Origin: Ophiothrix spiculata | Lineage: Eukaryota > Echinodermata > Ophiuroidea > Amphilepidida > Ophiotrichidae | Direction: 5' to 3' (one strand) | Assembly: GCA_000969725.1 (NCBI GenBank) | Contig: JXSR01S032458.1 | Length of the DNA: 22,611 bases | Shown: positions 18,438-22,611 of the stretch, in pieces | Position numbering within the stretch: the first letter of the stretch is position 1 | How the letters are laid out: every line of letters begins with the position of its first letter | Program-made: the position numbers and the translations under genes | Notes under the pieces: model-generated | What the model saw: only the letters and a program-made list of their open reading frames with translations | The model's database searches: none | What the model was told of the DNA's origin: nothing

Positions 18438-18783
18438 CCCGGGGGGCACTAAATTTTAAAAGTAGTAGGTATGCCAGGCGCGAAGTGTCGAAATGGTGGT
18501 CTGGTGAACTGATTTTCTGTAAAAAATGGAATTTTGAAACCGATTTTGGGGGTCTAGTGAACTGAAATTTTGGCCAAAAATGGCCTCCTTAGCTGCAAAT
18601 TTTAGCATTTCCTGAGCAATTTTTGCAGTTAGAGCTAAAATTTGGTAGTTTTTCTCAAAAACGGGGTCAAAAGAACTGAATCATGCTGAAAATGGGGTTC
18701 TAGTGAGCGACTTGGTGGCCTGAAAAAGGGGGTCTTGACTGCCGGACATATATACCCTGCCCACATATGTGAGTGCCCCCCTC
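18438..18783. mobile_element. G-run-ended repeat element (about 345 bp)
   Basis: The left edge is CCCGGGGGGCACT and the right edge is GTGAGTGCCCCCCTC, so about ten bases (GGGGGGCACT) are inverted at the ends. Inside, GGGGTC and (T)CTAGTGA(A/G)C motifs recur: GGTCTGGTGAACTGA, GGTCTAGTGAACTGA and GGTTCTAGTGAGCGAC. GAAATAA occurs at 18431-18437 and near 18787, a possible target duplication. The sequence resembles a repeat I associate with marine deuterostomes, but I cannot name the family. The minus-strand frames at 18681-18890 and 18700-18939 and the plus-strand frame at 18302-18565 run across it and are artefacts. Confidence 0.65.
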
Positions 18784-18979
18784 AGAGAAATAAAAGTAGA
18801 GCAAAAATTCCACTTGTAAAGAATCATGCAACTCAAAGGTATTTGGGTTTTGATTTTGCACTGAATCTTTCCAATATAAGGATATTGCAAAATTGTTTTC
18901 TGTGAGAAGGGTTATGTTATAAAAAACAAACTTACACACAGAAAACCAGTATTCCTTATCTAAGTGGTTAATAAAGATA

Positions 18980-19489
18980 CACTCCCGGTCAAAAGTGTTT
19001 GCACACGATTAAATACGTGCAAAAATGTATTTATTATATCAAATGACCAAGACTCTGAAAAAATTTATGTTTTTCACAGGTGCCTAATGTATCAAAAATA
19101 AATAATTTATGTTTTCTCTGATATTTCGATCTTTCATAACCACCACAAAAATGGCCGATTTCCTGGACCAAACTCAAATATACAACACACACTTTTTGCT
19201 ATGTATCTAGGTAGTTTATTAGTTCAGTGCTCGTAAAGAACATTTTCAGGTTATAACTTTTTCAACAAATGTGCAGTTATGTACTTAAACTCCGTTTTTG
19301 AATGTGCGGAAGAAAGTAGACAGTACATTTAGCATTCCATATATTCAAATGCGGTAAATTCAATTCTGTTGAATTCTTTAGATCTTTATATGCAAAATAT
19401 AAATCCGAAAAATATGACGCAAATGATGAAGGGTTCTCCAGATATGTCTGCTTAAAGGTTTTGTGCACAAACACTTTTGACCGGGAGTG
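18980..19489. mobile_element. Non-autonomous Tc1/mariner-type element, 510 bp
   Basis: It begins CACTCCCGGTCAAAAGTGTT then TGCACA, and ends with the complement (TGTGCACAAACACTTTTGAC then CGGGAGTG), flanked by TA on both sides (18978-18979 and 19490-19491). The CACTCCCGGTCAAAAGT terminus and TA target are hallmarks of Tc1-like elements. At 510 bp it is too short for the usual transposase of about 340 residues, and no DDE-type protein piece is visible; the minus-strand frame at 19277-19474 is not recognisable. It is absent from segment X, where the flanking sequence is roughly continuous near 11.01 kb. Confidence 0.92.
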
Positions 19490-19491
19490 TA

Positions 19492-19961
19492 AAAGACAAA
19501 GGCTGACTTTGTAAATAAATTGATAAGCTACTCATTTCCTTGTATTACATCACATATATTACATGAGTAAATAATATTTTTAAAGATGTGTTTGCCAGTT
19601 CTAAGCTATCTCTTGGTCATACAGGCTTTGTCCAGCATTTATACTCAAATCCATTAATTACATTGATATGACCAATATGTTATTTAAATAAACATGATTG
19701 TCAGGAAAAAAACCTGTCGTTCAGTGCAAAAAATAGTGAAGTGTGCCTATGCATCTAGTCTCTAATGACCTATATTAAATATCCCATCGTTGACATTTGA
19801 TAAGTTTGTTGATATTCAATCAATCAAAGATGTGTTTTTGTTATATCCCTGCCATCTATACCTCATGTTATACCCCCCAACACACACACGCACACTGACT
19901 ATACCTGATTGTACACCAATTACCAATTAAAGCCTTACTGTCTGATAATTAACATTTTAAT
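19492..19961. other. Spacer inside segment Y
   Basis: Diverged counterpart of X at 11.02-11.44 kb (see there). Contains a short CA-rich microsatellite, ACACACACGCACAC, near 19880-19895. No gene is seen. Confidence 0.45.
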
Positions 19962-20070
19962 GTTTACATACTTTTCTGGGTATCATGTTTTGAGACCTTT
20001 CCTAAATGTCATTTCAAACATTTATATTAACTTTTGTTAATTTGTACCAACACAATGAAGTTACTCATAA

Positions 20071-20436
20071 GGCAAAAACAAAAAACAAGTTTGTTTCCCG
20101 TGCGCCGCGCGCATTTCGTTTTGGCGTCATTATTTGCGCATTTCACTTTTTTATTTGATATTTTAGAAAACGAAAATCAAAAAAACCAATTTGATAAAAA
20201 GAACAGGGAAAATTGCAAAATATTTACTAAAAAAGTGTTTTCTTTTCAACAAAAACTTGAAACCGGACAGGTTTCTTACTGAAAAAATCATCAACCATGC
20301 GAATTTTCAATCAAAATTTGCCTTAGCACCTCTTGAACAATAGAAAAAAAGGAAAACAAAATAAAATAAAAAAACGCATTTCGCATTTAGGTTTTTTGAC
20401 CACCGACAGGAAACAAAACTTGTTTTTTTATATGCC
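20071..20436. mobile_element. PIF/Harbinger-like MITE, better-preserved copy in Y
   Basis: The left end is GGCAAAAACAAAAAACAAGT then TTGTTTCCCGT. The complement of the right end is GGCATATAAAAAAACAAGTT then TTGTTTCCTGT. TAA flanks both sides (20068-20070 and 20437-20439), matching the three-base TWA duplication of PIF/Harbinger elements. It is 366 bp with no transposase. The plus-strand frame at 20034-20282 starts outside the element and is not a gene. The left flank is paralogous to that of the element at 11545-12051. Confidence 0.78.
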
Positions 20437-20845
20437 TAATATGAGTTCAATAATAAAAACCACATTTAAATAGTAAATGATGTTTGATTACACTTTAATA
20501 TATATTTTTTAACATTTTGTATAATGGTTTTATTGCTGTTAAGAAACTATGTGGTTTTTGCAGGCCCAAACTGGTCAAAACAGAGTTGAGTAAGGTGATT
20601 CTGTTCTAAACCTGATAGCAGCTTGGTTGCAACACTGTACCTGTCCTGACTTGTGTCTTGGTAAATAGATCTAGAACTGCAGTATTAAACTCAAAATGTC
20701 ATGATTTATTGCTCCAAGTCACCTGTGGTTTGTACTTTATAATTAAATGAAGTTTTGTACAGGCTTTAAACCTACTGTGGATATATATCTGTTAGATATT
20801 CATATAATTGTGAACTGGTTTGAATTTTATATATTTCTATACTTT

Positions 20846-21168
20846 AAAGTGAGTAATATGATTAATTGGATTTGTGGGCAAAAATGACATATCTTATTTT
20901 CAAACGCATGGAACAATTTTTACAAAAACAGTTACAACTTAAATTTGGGCGGAACTATATATTTAGTGTGATTGATTTATTGTAATATTGTGACTTTATA
21001 TAGAAAATATAGAAATTTATATAAATGTGGTTAATGTTCAACCAGTCCTGCAAGCTAAAATAATATTTTATCGAATGATTACTTTTCACAATTATCATAT
21101 GCAGAAGAATAATTGTACTCAGTATCTATCAGAATCCAATAGCTGTTACTGAATAATAACAAAGTTGT
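20846..21168. other. AT-rich sequence right of segment Y
   Basis: No gene, repeat pair or inverted structure was recognised here. Confidence 0.35.
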
Positions 21169-21252
21169 AAATGTTCAATTATCTTTGTCGATATCAATTA
21201 ATAGAGTATAATGAAATGTTCAATTATCTTTGTCGATATCAATTAATAAAGT
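21169..21252 (+). repeat. Direct repeat, 2 x 39 bp, period 45
   Basis: AAATGTTCAATTATCTTTGT followed by CGATATCAATTAATA lies at 21169-21207 and again at 21214-21252. One base differs (G to A near the end), and the copies are separated by six bases. Confidence 0.93.
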
Positions 21253-21607
21253 TTTGACATTTTTTACCATATTTATGCAAGAAATGTTCATGTATATGTT
21301 TTTATACAAATGCACTTTGGATGTCTCTTTAACTTGTTTGACCTATGCAGGTATCCATCTTCAACAGTAGAGGAATGTTATTAGACACTAACTTGAGAAA
21401 GATGATATTGTTGTTATGAGCTTAGCCTTGAGAATGTCTCTATTCCTACCTGCCCTGACTTGAAACATAGCCTCGGTGTAGGCAAGTGTCATTTCTTGTT
21501 AGGAACTATTCCAGTTACACATTCATAGAGAGCCTTTCTGACAGATTTGAAACTAAATTGTATTAATATAAGAATATCTTATCCAAACTAAAGGTAATAT
21601 TTAATCC
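21253..21607. other. Unassigned stretch
   Basis: Slightly less AT-rich. No gene, no match to X, Y or segment 0, and no inverted ends are seen. Confidence 0.35.
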
Positions 21608-21652
21608 AAAACTGTATGCATCAAGCCTGGTAGGCTTGATGCATACAGTTTT
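21608..21652. repeat. Perfect 21-bp hairpin with 3-nt loop
   Basis: Left arm 21608-21628 (AAAACTGTATGCATCAAGCC then T), loop GGT at 21629-21631, and right arm 21632-21652, the exact complement. Pairing stops sharply at both outer edges. Confidence 0.95.
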
Positions 21653-22310
21653 TGATTCTTTAGTATATATATTTCATTAGAAAATTCAGAAAATTACTTA
21701 TGTCCATTATGTATAGGCAATTAGGAGAGTTCTCAGGAGGAAGTTCAGTTTTGCAGCATAAATTACAATTTAATGTTGCAAGGTGTAATACACAAAATCT
21801 CTTTTTACACAGTTGAAAGCAGTGTATGAAGAAAGTTAAGTAATATACATTGAGAAAAGGTATCTGTTGTTTGAACCATATTGTACTGGCATCATAATAT
21901 AATGTCTTGTAGGATGATGGAATTCAAAACAAGAGTATTATTTTAAGAGTGTAAGTAACAGTTTAATGAGGCAAGATACTGTACGGAAATATGATTTTGC
22001 AAATATTGTATGGTATCTTAACCATTGCAATTGTTTTTGTGAACTTCAGCAGTTAAGTGGTCGGTTTTTAGCACTAATTTCAAAACACGTAGTAGAGAGC
22101 AACATTATTTTGTGAAGTGCATCCTTCAAAGTGCTGATACAGTCAGTAAAAATAAGGATAAAATTAAGCACACTATTATTGTTTGATGAACATCCCATAA
22201 AACATAATAGTATGAAGTATATAGAAAACCTTTAAAGTACCCTTGATATGTGAGTTTCAATCAGGTATATATTTTTGCTTTGAATGAAGATATGAGTTTA
22301 ACCTTTTTTA
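21653..22310. other. Unassigned stretch
   Basis: AT-rich, with no gene, structured repeat or duplicated block recognised. Confidence 0.35.
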
Positions 22311-22611
22311 TTTCATTATTGTTCATTGTTCATTGTTCATTGTTCATTTTATTTTCCATAACATAATTACAAATATATAAAAAGCCTAAATAGACACAAC
22401 AAATTTAAACACGGCTAAAACAAAATACAAAATACAGAAAAATTATGGAGGAAAGGGCTGGAAGGCCAGGAAGGCCTGTTAATTGCCCTCACCTGAACAA
22501 AACAAAATAAAAGTTCCAAAATACAACAACCACGAGACAAGACAAATGGGACGGGGACGGTGCTCAAATGAAAAAGAAAACAGTAAGGAAAGGTACTCAA
22601 AGAAAAAAAAA
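22311..22611 (-). mobile_element. 3' end of a non-LTR retrotransposon, minus strand, cut by window edge
   Basis: Read on the minus strand, a non-coding 3' region (GGTGAGGGCAATTAACAGGC, then CTTCCTGGCC, later GTTATGGAAAATAAAATGAA) ends in about four heptamer repeats of AATGAAC type (plus strand TTCATTG at 22322-22348, with TTCATT at 22311). Short tandem tails of this sort mark the 3' ends of several non-LTR families. The sequence differs from the 13.88-kb element, so it is a second family or subfamily. No protein part is in the window; the minus-strand frame at 22415-22600 is in the presumed untranslated region. Confidence 0.65.

Larger units (their letters stand above)
15109..20845 (+). repeat. 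Segment Y of a collinear segmental duplication
   Basis: Direct, same-order copy of segment X; the block pairs are listed there. Y is about 4 kb shorter, chiefly because it lacks the hAT element, the second tandem 297-bp unit and most of the 6.70-9.39 kb stretch of X. Y has its own insertions: a foldback relic, a tRNA-like element, a single MITE end, a G-run-ended element and a Tc1/mariner-type element. The frame at 15110-15355 (81 codons) is not conserved in X, where the aligned frame is interrupted, so it is not a gene. Confidence 0.85.

Noticed and set aside
1..22611. CRISPR array, operon, prophage or other prokaryotic system
   Set aside because: No spaced regular repeats, no ribosome-binding-site-led gene runs and no long frames; the content is that of an animal repeat-rich region.

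Overview
This is AT-rich, non-coding animal DNA. I find no convincing intact protein-coding gene on either strand. Open frames are short (about 60 to 96 codons), lie on both strands, are of the length expected by chance in AT-rich DNA, and mostly fall inside repeats. The mix of hAT, Tc1/mariner, PIF/Harbinger-like and other terminal-inverted-repeat elements, a tRNA-related SINE-like head, and non-LTR retrotransposon ends with short-repeat tails suggests a marine invertebrate. My guess is a deuterostome such as an echinoderm or hemichordate, but that is weakly supported.

The dominant structure is an old segmental duplication. Segment X (about 3.46-13.28 kb) and segment Y (about 15.1-20.85 kb) share a series of blocks of roughly 65 to 250 bp in the same order and orientation, separated by diverged or unalignable spacers. 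A third, partial copy, segment 0 (about 1.2-2.4 kb), aligns with X at 5.86-6.70 kb. Each copy collected its own mobile elements after duplication. X carries an 886-bp hAT element with a perfect 8-bp target duplication, whose empty site is still readable in Y. Y carries a Tc1/mariner-type element, a G-run-ended element and a single-ended MITE relic. One PIF/Harbinger-like element sits at the matching position in both copies and probably predates the duplication.

Layout: 0-0.17 kb foldback MITE; 0.53-1.16 kb duplicated 0.24-kb repeat; 1.2-2.4 kb segment 0; 2.47 kb perfect hairpin; 2.89-3.33 kb MITE; 3.46-13.28 kb segment X; 13.88-14.64 kb minus-strand, 5'-truncated non-LTR retrotransposon with a broken reverse-transcriptase C-terminus; 15.1-20.85 kb segment Y; 21.17-21.65 kb small repeat and hairpin; 22.31 kb to the end, 3' end of another minus-strand retrotransposon.

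The signals most worth following are the collinear conserved islands; above all a 65-bp core present three times without gaps, open in one frame and flanked in one copy by splice-like signals. Also notable are three near-perfect short hairpins and a GC-rich foldback whose left arm alone has lost CpGs. The stretch could be intronic or intergenic; nothing here decides which.
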